Origin: Rotaria sordida
Taxonomy: Eukaryota > Rotifera > Eurotatoria > Philodinida > Philodinidae
Assembly: GCA_905250125.1 (NCBI GenBank)
Contig: CAJNOL010000054.1
Location: 257,809-321,808 of the forward strand
DNA: 64,000 nt
Reading direction: 5' to 3'
The translations under genes were made by a program, and so were the position numbers. Within the stretch, counting starts at the first letter, position 1; each line of letters begins with the position of its first letter. The notes under the pieces are model-generated. The model worked only from the letters and a program-made list of their open reading frames with translations, did no database searches and was not told the origin of the DNA. Shown piece after piece: positions 1-17,050 of the stretch.

Positions 1-9
1 TTAACTTAC

Positions 10-698
10 AGGATTTAGATTTGTATCATTTTCTGATGAAATTTGTGATTGTTGATAATATTGTCTTGTTGAATTATTATTATTATTATTATTATATGGA
101 TAATTTGAATATGATGATGTTATTTGTTGTTGTTGTTGTTGTTGTTGTTGATTATACATAATTCTTTGTTGATGTTGAACAGCCATTTGTTTTAATGTTT
201 GTGCAGCAGCAATTGGTGGTGTTGATCGATTTGTAATAGGCATTGAATGTGGACTATAATGTATAGTACTTGAACCACGTGGAATTGAATTTCTACGTCG
301 ATCTGTTGATATTATTGATGATGTTTGTGATGGTAATGATAATGATGGTGATGAATGTCGTTTTGAAATAGTATCTTGTTCTTGTGATGATAATGGTAAA
401 TCATCAAATGATGATAAAAATAAATAATCGTCAGTTTTTTGTTTTATACTATTAAGAAATTCATCAAATAGATCACGATCAGCTGGTGTTATATCTTGTA
501 CAACACGTTGAAAATCAGCTTCACTTAATAAATCATTACTTGATATTTTCATTTGTTGTTTTGGTGTTGATTTTATATTTATTGTTGAACTAACTGTTAT
601 ATCACTTGTTGTTAATTGTTGTATATTAAATTCTTGAATTATTTTTGTTGTTTGTTGATAATTTGTTAATGTATTATTGTTGTTATTATTATTATTAA

Positions 699-742
<44 letters not shown>

Positions 743-973
743 GAATTTGAATTAATTGTTAATGTTGGTGAATGACAACAAAATGATTTCGTTGATTGTT
801 CATGTTCAATATCAAATGAATAAAAATGTTCACCATCATCAACATTACCAAGTTTTCGTTTTGGATTTGATGAAGTCTAAAAACAAACATTAAGAAAAAA
901 TAAAATAAAATATAATATCCAAAAAATAAGAAGAAATAATCAAATTTTTAATCACCTGTTCTATCGATTCCAT
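10..973 (-). CDS. Poly-Q/poly-N regulatory-type protein, 5' part (partial)
   Basis: Two coding exons are visible: 956-973 (MESIEQ) and 10-876. They join in phase, and the second ends at a GTAAGT donor (positions 9-4), so the gene continues beyond the left edge. The 295 visible codons hold a basic stretch (PKRKLG), a long poly-Asn tract, an acidic/hydrophobic segment rich in D, F and L (residues about 115-160), Ser/Pro-rich sequence, and a poly-Gln run followed by poly-Asn. This is typical of a nuclear transcription co-regulator, but no folded domain is visible. The short motif AAAQTLKQMAVQHQQ reminded me of mastermind-like proteins. However, the N-terminal Notch-complex helix of that family is absent, so I do not assign it. 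An upstream GTGAGT (1118-1113) suggests a 5' untranslated exon. Confidence 0.6.
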
Positions 974-1118
974 TTTAGATGTAATGTCAAAAATAAAAAA
1001 ACAAAAACTAGATGAATAATATTATTATTATTAACTCTTGTTTCTTTTTTTTTTTATTTCCTTATTTCCATTTCGAGGGTATGAGAGTACGTGCCAAAAC
1101 TAATAAAAATGAACTCAC

Positions 1119-1160
1119 CAACGGCCTGGCCGTTGATGCAAGGTCACTTGGCCCATATGT
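1119..1160 (-). promoter_or_regulatory. Possible 5' untranslated exon end with a 17-bp palindrome
   Basis: On the minus strand a strong donor GTGAGT lies at 1118-1113, just upstream of the partial gene at the left edge. The bases immediately before it (1119-1135) form a palindrome, CAACGGCC-T-GGCCGTTG, which stands out in AT-rich surroundings. A plausible acceptor (CATCTAG) lies just upstream of the start codon at 973. I infer a spliced leader exon; transcript ends are not visible. Confidence 0.3.
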
Positions 1161-2210
1161 TTCATTCATTTATGTATTCAAAAATAGTTATTATATAAAT
1201 AAAATATAATTTTGCCAACATATGGACACGATTAGCCGATCAACGTCATTGTTTTATAAAAGTGACAAATGTAGTAGTGATTATCTCGATGAATGTATAC
1301 GTGTGTTCTGTTCTTGAGATGATGCCCAATGATCAACAATATTCAGAACAGTGTGCCCGATCGATGTGTATGTGCAAGAGTTCTTTGCTCGTTCGTATTA
1401 CCTTTTCTTTTTTTTTTCCCTCTTCTTTTCTCTGTCGTTCTTTGCCCGTTCATTTTTACTCGTCGTTCGTTGTTCACGTCAAAATGGCCTTGGAGCTGCT
1501 CAAATATATACATACGCAAAGGAAGAGAGAAAGAGTACAAGCAGTCTTCTTTCTTTCTTTCCCATTCCTTTTCGCGTAACAGTTCAGTCGTATATGTGTA
1601 TACTTGCGCACGATCAATGAATGGATATAACATCACATACAAATACATACACATGCATACATACATACATACATACATCATCAAGAGAAAAGAAGCAAAG
1701 TTGAGGCCAGAACAAAAACTTGCTCTAATTTCTTTTTTCTCTTTCCCTCCTCGTTTTTTTTTTGTGTGTTCTATATATCAAGAATAATGACCACAATTTT
1801 TCATTGTGTCTCTTCTCTAACTTCTCTTTCGGACAGATTAATAGAACAAAAGAAGAAAAATAGAAAAAAAAAAGAATGACCTAGTTCAATTAAGAGAATA
1901 GAATTCAGTCAGTACTTTTTGTATACATTGAAAACTAATATTGTCGTCTGGAGAACATATCATTTCTAAATTTAGACACGAATTCTTCATGTAAATATTA
2001 GATGAATCGGGTTTTGTTTTGTATATGATTATGTGAAATATAAATATACAATAAGAAAAAAAATATTTTAAAGTCTATAAAGATGATTATCTTTATGTTT
2101 TAATTAAAACAAAAATCAGTTTTTAATGTTAATACTTTATATAATAAAAGAATTCTTCTTAAGAAAGATAAAGTTTTAAAACAAAGACTATATAGGAGAA
2201 TACAATAAAA
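1136..2210. other. Intergenic spacer, AT-rich with CATA microsatellite
   Basis: No supported gene. It holds C/T-rich and T-rich runs near 1400-1570 and 1720-1770, a CATA tandem repeat around 1645-1680, and mixed AT-rich sequence. Several overlapping short ORFs near 1260-1790 lie in pyrimidine-rich sequence and have no protein character. Confidence 0.5.
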
Positions 2211-2214
2211 CCTA

Positions 2215-3200
2215 AGATTCCAGCTGTTCGTCAAGCTTTGAATTGTACAGCATGTATTCTTAATGCTTACATGACTGAAATTAATAATAAGAAGTCATTT
2301 TTGATCCAGTAGATATTAAAGAGTATGTGAAGGAACTGAATTATTAGTTCTTCTTTTTTTGTTTTTTGTCGAAAGCAACATCAAGTAGAATCAGCACAGA
2401 TAGATTTAATCTGAGTTTTATCTGAAGAGGGAAGTCTGCCATCTGATAAATTGTTTTCGAGTCGAGATTATATGCATTATGTAGGATTCAATGAATAATA
2501 AATGCCCTAAAAACAGTTCAAGCTCTTAGCTTATTACTGTCGAAATATTGTAGTTTTTAAATGAACATCATGGTAACAGAAAAACTAATTTTCGAGTTTC
2601 GACTTGAAACTTTGCATAGAAACAGTTCTCAACGAGAATGGTACATTGTGAATGTTTCAGTACTTGTCATTGTTCCTATCCGAAGACAGCTATAGTAAAA
2701 CCATGTCTTTAATATATCTCATATATTACGGTATATTCGATATTTTTGTTTCAGAACAAAAGCAAATTAAAATATCTGACGCTTTAACAATAGACTATTT
2801 TCATCAAGATCTAACTTTGTACAAACCTTCAAGTCGAAATTCGAAAATCAGTTTTCTTGAGGGAGACTACAGCATTCATTCAAAAATTATGATCAATTTA
2901 CAATATTTACACAACAATAACCTAAGGACTTGAGTTCTTTTCAAGATATTTGAAAATTCATTTGGATCTACATGCTGCACTAGTGTTGGTCCAATTGCGA
3001 TTTATCAGTTGGAAGCTTCCCTCGTGAGTGAAAGTCAGATGCTCAAAAAGATCATAGATTATCTGTGTTTTTATACTAATTAACCTCGAATAAATCGCAT
3101 AGAAATTATACATAATAAATATTTACTATTCAGAAATATTTTTATGTAGGCAGAGAGAAAAGTTGCATTGAATTATCAGCTAAATTCAAAACTAGATAGG
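2215..3200. repeat. Large degenerate fold-back (inverted repeat), about 1 kb
   Basis: Two arms are imperfect reverse complements around a centre near 2723. Matching pairs include TTTTCGAGTTTCGACTTGAA (2592-2611) with a reverse copy at 2830-2850, AGTTCAAGCTCTTAG (2518 on) with CTAAGGACTTGAGTT (2922 on), GAGGGAAG (2427 on) with CTTCCCTC (3017 on), and AGCACAGATA with TATCTGTGTT (3060 on). Outer pairing around 2217/3185 is weaker. No transposase ORF. It looks like an old fold-back element or hairpin-forming repeat. Edges are approximate. Confidence 0.6.
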
Positions 3201-4498
3201 ATTCAAGACCTTCACTCTTTCAAAAATAAATCAATGAGAGGATAGTTTGAAATCGAATCTATCACAAACAATGTGGTTTTTTTACTTAGCACTTTGTTTT
3301 TTTCGAAAATTTTCGATGGTTTGCGTTACCTTCTAGTTGAAAAAGGTTTTTTTTCTCTGTTTATGTTATTCTGATCGCACATCCCAGAATTCTCAGAGAG
3401 ACTTCCTTCGATACATTTTTTTTATTTGAAAGATCACATAAAGCTACAGTGCCCATTTTTTGAATTAAGCTTTTTTATTATTATATAAAAAAAGTCTTCT
3501 ATAAATAGATGACCACTTTCTCTCTATAAAAATTACGAATTTGTAAAAAAAAAGGTTTATATCAGACACTGTAGTCTGACATGCGCTTTCAAATAAAAAA
3601 GTTTAAATATATAAAATAAGGATCCACAAAGGATTTTAGATTATCAAATGAACTATTTTTGACCCTTGTTTGATGGATATCTCTTGAAAACATCATAGTA
3701 TAGAGCTGAAAATTTAATGTGATTTGAATGAATCTAACTCAAAATCGAATTCCGAGAGAGGAGAAGGCCTTCAAATAAGAAGAAAAATCTACCATAGTAT
3801 TCAATTTTATGTTTATTTTAAACTTACCTCAAAAGAATAAATTTTTATAAATTGTTTTTCATTGATGTTGAATATAATCCGAGTATGAAATGATAATTAA
3901 ACATCTATTTATGCTTAGACTAAATAACATAATTTACTATTTAATTGAATAAATAAAATAAAAATATTGATCATTTTGTTTCACTTCAATAAACACATAT
4001 AGAAAATATTTATTAACACGTAATAATAAATTAAATATTGTGATATTTTCTTTTGCAATAATAACAATTGGTCAAAATCAACATTATCACTCAATAATAA
4101 AATAATATATTTTTTTATTAACAAAATTTATTATTAAACAAAATTTATTCATAATAGTCATCCGATTTTCTTTCCTTTCAAAAAACCAACCAACCAATGT
4201 GAAAAGAAATCGGATTGGTTTTTCAACTTATCCATTTAAAGACCTTGAGAAAAAAAATTTTAGCGCTCTCTATGTCAAACTATCAAATCAATTTTTTAAC
4301 AAGAAAAATAAACTTCTGTAAAATAGAATAAAATAAAAATTTTATAAATAAAAATAAATTAAAAATAATCTAAAGAATCTTCTCAATAATTTTTCCTTAG
4401 TTACCAAACACAATTCTTAATCATAATGGCAGCGATTCTTCAAAAGTCTCGAATTATTTTCTTCAAGAACATATTCTTGTTCATCATTTTTATTAGAA
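3201..4498. other. Intergenic spacer upstream of DNAAF1
   Basis: AT-rich sequence with no gene recognised. The last ~200 bp before the DNAAF1 start presumably include its promoter and 5' UTR, but no defined element can be picked out. Confidence 0.4.
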
Positions 4499-7246
4499 AT
4501 GTTAACTGAAACAATTGATTCAACTATTAATAAAATGCTTGTTCCAGCACAATTAACTCCATCTTCATCAAAGAATATTGATGAACAACAAAAAAAAGAT
4601 GATTTACGTTATCCTCGAATGACAAAAGAATTTATTAAAAAACATTGCAAAGAACATAAATTATATCAAACACCATATTTAAATGATGTTCTTTATTTAC
4701 ATTTTAAAGGTTTTGGTCGTATTGAAAATTTAGAAGAATATGTTGGTTTAAAATGTCTTTGGCTTGAATCAAATGGTATACAACGTATTGAAAATCTTGA
4801 TCAACAATTAGAATTACGTTGTCTTTATTTACATCAAAATTTAATAAGTAAAATTGAAAATTTAGATCATTTACAATATTTAGATACAATTAATTTATCA
4901 AATAATTATATAAGTAAAATTGAAAATTTATGTAAGTTACAACAAAAACATACACACACATACACAAATTTGTTTTTTTTTGTCTTGTCATTTATAGCGG
5001 CTTTACCAAGATTAAATTCACTTTATTTATCACATAATAAACTTGAAACAGTTGAAGATATTGAACATTTAAAAGAATGTAAAAGTTTAAGTGTTGTGGA
5101 GTTATCACATAATTTAATTGAAGATCCTGATGCTGTTGAAGTTTTTAGCCAAATGCAAAGTATAGTAAGTATTTTTATAAAGTTTCATATATATATATAT
5201 ATATGTTTTGGTCAAAATTGAAATTCAGTCAAATTTAAAATTTGCCCAGTTAATATTGAAATTTTTTTTTTGATGAACAGAAAAAGATAAAATCTTGATA
5301 ATAATGAATGTGGCTGAGGATAAGTTCTCTATTTTATCCATAGTTGAGCTCGTCACATTAGTCTCAGATTCAGTTCTGAAAATTTTAAATCCGATGGGCT
5401 CTAGTCATCTAAGAAATGCGTATATTACGCTAGTCACTAAATATAAAAACCTGGAAAAAAAAGTAACTGGTATCTTCGAGGCGGCTACTCAATTTCAATT
5501 TTAGCTTTTGTCGGCTGCGGATCTCCAAAAGAAGTGGACTCGTAGCTCTCTACATGCATAGAAGATATTCTTGTTTGATCTTGTTTACATAAATATAACT
5601 AAAACTATTACATACAACTGAAAAATTTGATGTTACTGTTGATTTGACAAGTTTTGTTTATCAATGAACTGTTCAATTTCCTTTTTTTTTGCTAACATAA
5701 TGCTCTTTGTAACTAAGTGAAAATTATTAATTTATTAAGTATCGAATGATGAGAAAGTGAACAATAAGGAATAATTGTATTTTAACTTTTTTCTTGAGAG
5801 TATCTAATAAATAGTTAAAACCTTGATCCTCTACTTGTTCATGTACACAAAGGGTACCAAACATTGGTGATAAAAAAAAACTCAGGTTCGTGTCTAGAAA
5901 AACGTGGACTTGAAGTTCCTTATTCACCGACATCCTCATATAATATTTGTTAATAAATTTTGTAAAGTAAAAAAAAAAATTGTTTGTGTTTCTTTACCGT
6001 TTCCTGTTCACGAAATATTGAAAGTTTAATTTTGACTATAATACATATATTTCATTTTTTAATTTAGCGTGTAATCAATCTTATGGGTAATCCATTATTA
6101 AAAAATGTTAAAGATTATCGACGAACAATGACACTTGGATGTGTAAGTTTTTTGTTTTAAATAAAATTTAATTTTTTTGTGATTTATTCTATAGGTTAAT
6201 TTAACTTATCTTGATGATCGACCAGTATTTCCAAGAGATCGAGCATGTGCAAATGCATGGTAAAATTTCATAATAGCTTTTGTATAGTTATTTTTATTTT
6301 ATTTTTATTTAGGGCTCGTGGTGGTCGAGAAGCTGAACGTGAAGAACGTCAATTATGGGAAACACCAGAACGAAAACGTAGTACAAAACCTGTTAATGGT
6401 AATTAAATATGATTTATTAATTAAAATAGAAAAGATATATCTTTTTAGATTTATTATTTATACGTCGTAATTATTTGGGTGATCGTGGTGAAAATCAAAA
6501 TGATATAGAACAAACTGAAAATGAATTAATCGGAGAAAATGAAATCGATAATGAAGAAAATGAAATCGATAATGAACAAAATGAAATCGATAATGAACAA
6601 AATGAAATCGATAATGAAGAAAATGAAATTGATAATGAAGAAAATGAAAGTAATGAACAAGAACAAATAAATAATGAAGATGAACCACCACCACTTGAAG
6701 ATATCGATGAATCCGACATAGAAAAAGAAAATGAAACAATTGAAGTGGTCACAGATGCTGCACCAATTGAAAACTCAAAACAAGATGATACTGGTAAGTA
6801 ACAATTATATGGAATCTTACTTTTTCTTAGAATTTTTATTTATCAGATATTCCATTTATTCGACCACCATTAGAAAATGTTGTGAGTCGTTCATCATTTG
6901 ATACTATATTTGGAGGATCACATAGTATGCAAATATTAGTTATTATTTAATTTCATTTATATTTACTTTGTTCTTATAGAAGCAAATAGTGATACAGGTG
7001 AAAAATCTGTAAGATTGAAAATTGTTGATATGGATGATATTGATGAAGGTCCAACACCAACAGGTTAGTTTTTTTGTCCTTCTCAATGATATCTATCTAC
7101 TATATCTTAATAAAATCTCATCAATTTTAACAGCAATGACAATAGAAATTTTATCTTTCTTCTTAGATAATTTCAAGGAACCATCAAACGAAACCGCAAA
7201 ACAACCAAAAACAACAACGACACGTATATTGATTGAAGAATTATAA
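4499..7246 (+). CDS. DNAAF1: Dynein axonemal assembly factor 1 (LRRC50-like)
   Basis: Nine exons: 4499-4931, 4998-5164, 6068-6142, 6195-6259, 6313-6398, 6449-6793, 6847-6924, 6980-7063, and a last exon starting at 7134 (481 aa) or 7167 (470 aa), both in frame. The family is cytoplasmic and needed to pre-assemble dynein arms of motile cilia. Family landmarks are clear: [17 protein letters not shown], then leucine-rich repeats (residues about 60-200) including [33 protein letters not shown] and [13 protein letters not shown], then the LRR cap PNYRR-like DYRRTMTL and [23 protein letters not shown]. Downstream lies an acidic tail with five tandem NEIDNE(E/Q) units. The 903 bp intron 2 is far longer than the others (~50-70 bp). 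Confidence 0.93.
5165..6067 (+). other. Long intron 2 of DNAAF1
   Basis: Bounded by GTAAGT and TTTAG. It is about 15 times the size of neighbouring introns, which suggests an insertion. A 69-codon ORF (5295-5504) inside it has no family resemblance and is not called. No clear terminal repeats were found. Confidence 0.5.
6535..6652 (+). repeat. In-frame 21-bp tandem repeat in DNAAF1 exon 6
   Basis: Five consecutive near-identical 21-bp units (AATGAAATCGATAATGAAGAA with A/C exchanges) encode NEIDNEE or NEIDNEQ, forming an acidic low-complexity spacer. It continues as more degenerate NES/NEQ units. Because the unit is a multiple of three, copy number can vary without breaking frame. The open antisense frames here are by-products of the repeat. 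Confidence 0.85.
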
Positions 7247-7871
7247 TAATCAAATATTGAATTTTTCATACATATATATAGACCTTTTTTGTTTTTGTTT
7301 TCATTTATCAAATTGAAAATAAAATAAATCATATTGTGTTTTTTCTTCTGTTATTCAATATCTTTTGTTACATTCTATGCCAATAGCGACACTCAATAAA
7401 TTTAAAACAATAAATTCTAAAATGATGGTTCATTGGTCTTCAAACAAACAAAGACTTGTTTACAAAATTTCAGAAAGAGTCATATATCGTATGAGGTTCT
7501 TATTCTCATATCGAGGGTGAAAGCGAAAAATAAAAATAGACACAAACAGAATGAAGAAGCACGTTGTTAGTATAATACTATAATAGAAGAAAAAACAAAA
7601 AAATCTAAAGTCGAGCGGTTTAGCAGTGCATATCATATCGTATATAACTATTGGTTGTTAAATCTTTATATCTGTTAATGTTTATCGTTCTTGCCGACGA
7701 AAATAATCATTGCACGTCTAAAAAACATACTGTTCGTACAGTTATCTATTACCATTTTTAGATGATCATACTGCTTCTCTTTCACGAGCAATAACAATAA
7801 TAACTCTAAACATTTCACGTATACACTTGAATATTATATTTCTATAGAAAAAATTTATTGAAAAGAAAAAT

Positions 7872-12261
<4,390 letters not shown>

Positions 12262-15018
12262 AATATAATAAATAGACATATAGTTGCTCTAATATTCTCT
12301 GTCATCTATAGTGCAAATTATTTTTTTTTTCTTTTTCGTGGCTTGTACTTACGCGGTTTGTAATTTTTTTTTGTTCTTTCGCTCTTCTTTTCTCCATTAA
12401 TTCAATTCAATCGAATGAATATGTTCATCCCTTGAGCTTATGTTTTTCTTTTTTTTTTTGTCTCATGTTGATTTCATTCTTTATTTCTTATTGTTATTAT
12501 TACTAAACGTATGTGTGCGCGTTTGTACGAGTCAGATAAAAAACAAAAACCTTAAAACATGAACGTAAAATTTTTCGTTATTTGCAGCAGCGACAGCGGC
12601 GGCAGTAGTGTTCGTAATATGTATCAGAAAACTGTTGATTGTTGTTCTTCTGCCTTTATTTTTTTTTCTATTCTATACTATATGTTTAAAACAAAAAAAA
12701 ATATTACTTTTTTTTTTGCTTCTGCATTTCATATACCAGACAGAGGCAGAAACTTTATTAACAAAAAAAAAATAAAAATAATTCGAATAGCATAGGAAAA
12801 TAAACTTGTAACAAGTTGTTACAATATTAAAAAAAAAGCATTATGATGTTGTCTTTCTTAATAGATGGTGGATTGAAAGTATAGAAATAATGATGAATAC
12901 TTTTGTTCGGTTGAAAAAAAAACACAACGTGAAGCACATATTCTCAATTTTTTTTCATTAAATTGATAAGTGTACTTAGTATAGTTTGCCGAGAGTTTTT
13001 TTCAAGAAGCACTTGATCGTATGTGTATAAGTATGGGTATTCTTTCTTTTGTCACGTATGTGTCTGTGTCTATCGGTTGCTTGGGTATGACGATGACTTA
13101 TCAATTAATAACACTGCCAAGATACAATTTACTTTTGTTTTTTATTGAATTGTGAAGTTATCAAGAGAACGAAGAACATATTATAAAAGAAACAGAAATA
13201 TCAAAGAGCAACAATAAAACGAAAAGAAAAGAAATGAATTATATACTACTAGAATTGAATGAGATATAGACATGTGTAATGATTACTTCAAAATGTTTTT
13301 ACAGATTTCTTTTTTTTTTTATAAAATATTTCAATTACAGTTCAATATTCACTAAATAGAATATAAATGATACTGCAATAAATTCTCATCATATAGTTTT
13401 CATGCATCATTTGTTGTCTAGAGAAGCTCATTATTTCTATTGAACTATTGGTTCATATCTTTGAAATATATGAAAAGAAATTGTCCTATTGTTACTATAT
13501 TATTTACAAAATTAGATGATGTAATTTACATCACATTTTGACCGTGCTAAATATTGCGCTACTTCAGATATATTCAACAGATTCATGTTTACATAACAAA
13601 AACTATTAAATACTCTTTTTTTTTCTTAACTTTTTCTTGTTATTAATTGAACACGATTGCTTTTTATCGATTGTCTATGGTCTAAAAAATATTATTGATA
13701 TGATCAAATTTGACCGATCAAAAAACAAAAAGAAGCTGAATATCGCTTATAAATTTGAACAAAATAACAAAATAAATGTTCTTATTTATAATCTAACGAA
13801 AATAAAAGATAAACGATAACTTAAAATGTGAATATTCATTAATAACAAGAGAGTTTTTCCTATCTATTAACTAGAAAATATTAAGTAATTAATCATATCT
13901 ATACTTAATTTGTTTTTAATAAAAAAAACCAAGGTCAATGCCATGCTATTTCATCTATTATCACAAATAGTAATTAGAACACAGATAAGGACAATATTTT
14001 TCTTCGTCTCTAACTTTTTATTCTAATCAACTTATTCGAAATTTTACATATTAATGCATTCAAAATTTTTAAAATAGAGAACTACTAGAAATAGAAAAAA
14101 GAATGTTTCGTCAACATACGTACGTGTCTATAACATATGTTTTAGTACAATGGTCTCTTCAATCCATGTCAATAGTTCCAGGTTTTGGAAATAAGTGAAT
14201 TTCTTTAGAACTGGCTGGAAAGTCGCCGTATTCAATAGAAAAATGCCAGAAATCTATGAAACTTTTAGGAAGTATCCTCAGTCAAACAACCTCTGGATTT
14301 GTCTGTTTTTCGCAGGAAATAACAAGAAATCGGCTGGAAGTCATCCAAAGAAAAAAACCTAGACGCTATTCAGTTCGGAATACTTCCTCTAATTTACATT
14401 AGTTTCCGATGTTTTCTTGTTGGAATGAACAAACTTTTCTATAAGAAGATTTTATTTCTATCCTCATCTTATGCTTGTACTAAATATATGAGACATATAA
14501 TTCTAATTTAATTTATTCGTACGAATCTATTATTATTTTTTCTATAATTTTTTTTTCATCAAATGTTCATATATTTATTTTTATTACAAAACACGAGAAA
14601 GAAAAAAAAAAAAAGAAACAATGCATAATCATAAAACACTCACGATGTTATACTTCACAACAATAGTCTTAAACCAGTCTTAATCAAGCAGTACATACAC
14701 AAACACCAATCGATGGAATGAATGAGAATGGCAGATAGTAATGGACCACAAAACATATATATATATATATTTATATTTATATTCGAAAATTTTCTATGCT
14801 TTCCTTTTCAGTGTGTGATCAAAAACGACAAGAAAGGCAAATACATCATAAAGAAAACGATATATAAATCATACACATAAACGAGTGATACAATACATAT
14901 ATATACTCCGAAAGAAAAAGAAAAAGTAACTTAATGTTCATATCACAAAGTTCGAATTTTTTAAGAACAGAAAAAAGAAAAGAAAACAAGCCATTGCAAA
15001 CAAAACAGTAATAATGTT
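12262..15018. other. Spacer between convergent PLK1 and HP1 genes
   Basis: Contains the PLK1 3' UTR and, at its right end, the HP1 3' UTR (minus strand). Rich in poly-T and poly-A runs. No protein-coding or RNA gene recognised. Around 14190-14350 a short motif recurs directly (CTGGCTGGAAAGTC near 14210, CGGCTGGAAGTC near 14332), not enough to define an element. Confidence 0.45.
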
Positions 15019-15871
15019 CTACTGTTTTTCTTGATGAATTGATGTATTTTCATCTGTATTAGCCCATGTTAAACGATCTTCATAAAAACGAATGACATGT
15101 TGAGGACTTTTAACATTAGCTATAAAAAGAGAAAAGCAAACTATCAAAAAAAACTTAATTTTTTAAAAGTAAATTCATACCGATTCTAGCGGGTACTAAT
15201 TCGGGTTTTTCTGTTAATTGCCATTTGATTCTAATTACAAGAAAAAATATTTTTAAATAAGAAAAAACAAAATAAATAAAAATTATATTTTTCATTCTTA
15301 CAAAAACATTAATTCACCATAGACATCAGTTGCTCCAAGAATTTTTTCAATTTCAAGTCCACGTCCATAACCAAAATCACTTGTACGTTTGGATTTTTTT
15401 GTTGTATTCGAAGATTCTTGTTGTTGTTGATCAGTACTATCACGGGATCTTCGTTTATTTGAAGTATTATTATTATTATTATTATTAATATTATTATTAG
15501 TATTGTTATTTGTTGTTGTTGTTGTTGTTGTATTACTTTCAATTGTTGTTTCATTTGAAGGTTTTTTTAATTGAGTACTAGATCGTTTATGAAAATCAGC
15601 AATTAATTCTGGACAATCAAGATTCATTTCAGGTTCCTGTATTAAATAAAAAAAAATGAAATGAAATGAAATTTTTCTTTCTATTAGAAGTATTTGGATT
15701 TTTTACCCATGTATTTTCAGAATCATCGAAACCTTTCCATTTTAAAAAATAATAAACTTCACCATTGACAACTTTTCGATCAAGAATTTTTTCAACAATA
15801 AATTCTGTTTCATCTAATTCTTCTTCTTCTACTTCTTCATCATCAATAGAATGTTCAGGATGTTTTCCCAT
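15019..15871 (-). CDS. CBX: Heterochromatin protein 1 (chromobox, CBX1/3/5 type)
   Basis: Four exons on the minus strand: 15871-15707, 15636-15302, 15230-15181, 15119-15019, giving 216 aa. HP1 binds methylated H3K9 through its chromodomain and dimerises through the chromoshadow domain, packaging heterochromatin. After an acidic N-terminus ([12 protein letters not shown]), the chromodomain reads [27 protein letters not shown] and [11 protein letters not shown], keeping the aromatic cage (Y/F, W, F). The hinge has Thr and Asn runs and a basic KRRSRDS patch. The chromoshadow domain (residues about 145-200) reads [24 protein letters not shown] and CBX-like [15 protein letters not shown] chose the start MGKHPEH because family members start MGKK; an in-frame ATG nine codons upstream exists. 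Paralogue type cannot be decided. Confidence 0.93.
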
Positions 15872-16359
15872 AATCAATATATAAATAATGACAATCAAAT
15901 AAATCTAAACAAAACAAGAACAAGAATATTATAATCGAAAATACAATGTGATGTGCTGTGTTCACTGTTGCGTGAGAAGTATTTTATGCACATATATGCA
16001 TAGGTTAAAATCTATTTTTTCTCTTCTTCCTTCAACCTTTCTCTCACACATACACACACTTGCTCTGATTTGTAAAGATTGTGAGTCATAAAAAAAAAAA
16101 AACTTTCTTTTCATGATAAAGAAAATTTTTAAGAATTTTTATTTAAAAAATTAAGACAGTTATTAAAAATTGTGAAGAAAATGTTTTCAACGATTGTTCT
16201 GCTTGATGATGATTGGTTGAGAGGTATTCTATGGAAATTTTAGTCATCTGTTTTAAAGCTTGATCTATTCGAAAGATTTTAGTTTTATATTTCAACTACA
16301 TATTGAACATGTACACTAATATGAATATTTATCCTGAAATAATAGAATTTCATTTTGTT
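15872..16359. other. HP1 upstream region
   Basis: Includes a CT-rich/CA-rich stretch at 16018-16060 and poly-A. It presumably carries the HP1 promoter. No defined element recognised. Confidence 0.35.
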
Positions 16360-17050
16360 AACTCAGCCATTCATTTTCATGAAAGGATGCTACCAAATAA
16401 CATTGTAAATCTGTTACCCACTTAGATTTTACTTTCAATACATTAGAAAAATAAAGTATAAAATTTTACGTATTTCTATGTACTTTTCTTATTGAATGCA
16501 AAAAAAAAATTTTTCGAGTACTAAATAGTCTCAGTGGGTCTATCATTTTTGGCTGTTTCGGATAATGACTATGGTAACCATAATTTTTTCATTTCTATAC
16601 ACAATATGACAATTGGATATAGATCATGGCCATTCTTATATTCTACAAATTGACATAATAATCATATTTACCAATTAGTTTGTGCAGAGTGTAACAGGTG
16701 GGCCGACGTACCTGTTTGACTCTACATAAACCAATCGATAAATACGATTATTATGTCATTATGCAGAACAGAAACAGTTCTCTCAATTTACACGATGGAT
16801 TTTAATATTGACACTACAAAACAAAAAAAAGTATCGTTACTGTAGTTACTATTCAACACATTCAAAAATGATACACTCTCTAAGACTATTTAGTCATCGA
16901 AAACTTTTTTTTTTGCATTCAGTAGAAAAAAATACAGAGTAATGTGCAAAATTTCATATTCTATCTTTCTAATCTATTGAAAAAGAAATCCAAAGTGATG
17001 GCAGATTTACAATCTTATCGAGCGGTATCCTTTATACAGTTGAAATCAAT
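16360..17050. repeat. Long fold-back element, about 650-690 bp
   Basis: Two arms of ~320 bp are imperfect reverse complements around a centre at 16704/16705. At the centre, AACAGGT and ACCTGTT flank a 10-bp loop. Further pairs: ACATAATAATC with GATTATTATGT, CTAAATAGTCT (16520 on) with AGACTATTTAG (16884 on), GAATGCAAAAAAAAA (16494 on) with TTTTTTTTTGCATTC (16906 on), ATTGTAAATCTG (16402 on) with CAGATTTACAAT (17003 on), GAAAGGAT (16381) with ATCCTTT (17026). No ORF. It is well enough preserved that a transcript would form a long hairpin. Confidence 0.75.

Noticed and set aside
1012-1787. Several overlapping ORFs of 65-152 codons on both strands
   Set aside because: They lie in pyrimidine-rich or CATA-repeat sequence, are dominated by F, S, Y and M runs, overlap one another in all frames and have no splice or domain context.
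2652-2933. 93-codon plus-strand ORF
   Set aside because: It lies across the centre and right arm of the large fold-back and has no protein character.
6458-6752. Antisense ORFs of 93 and 85 codons
   Set aside because: Created by the 21-bp in-frame repeat of DNAAF1 exon 6; the repeated [13 protein letters not shown] pattern only mirrors it.
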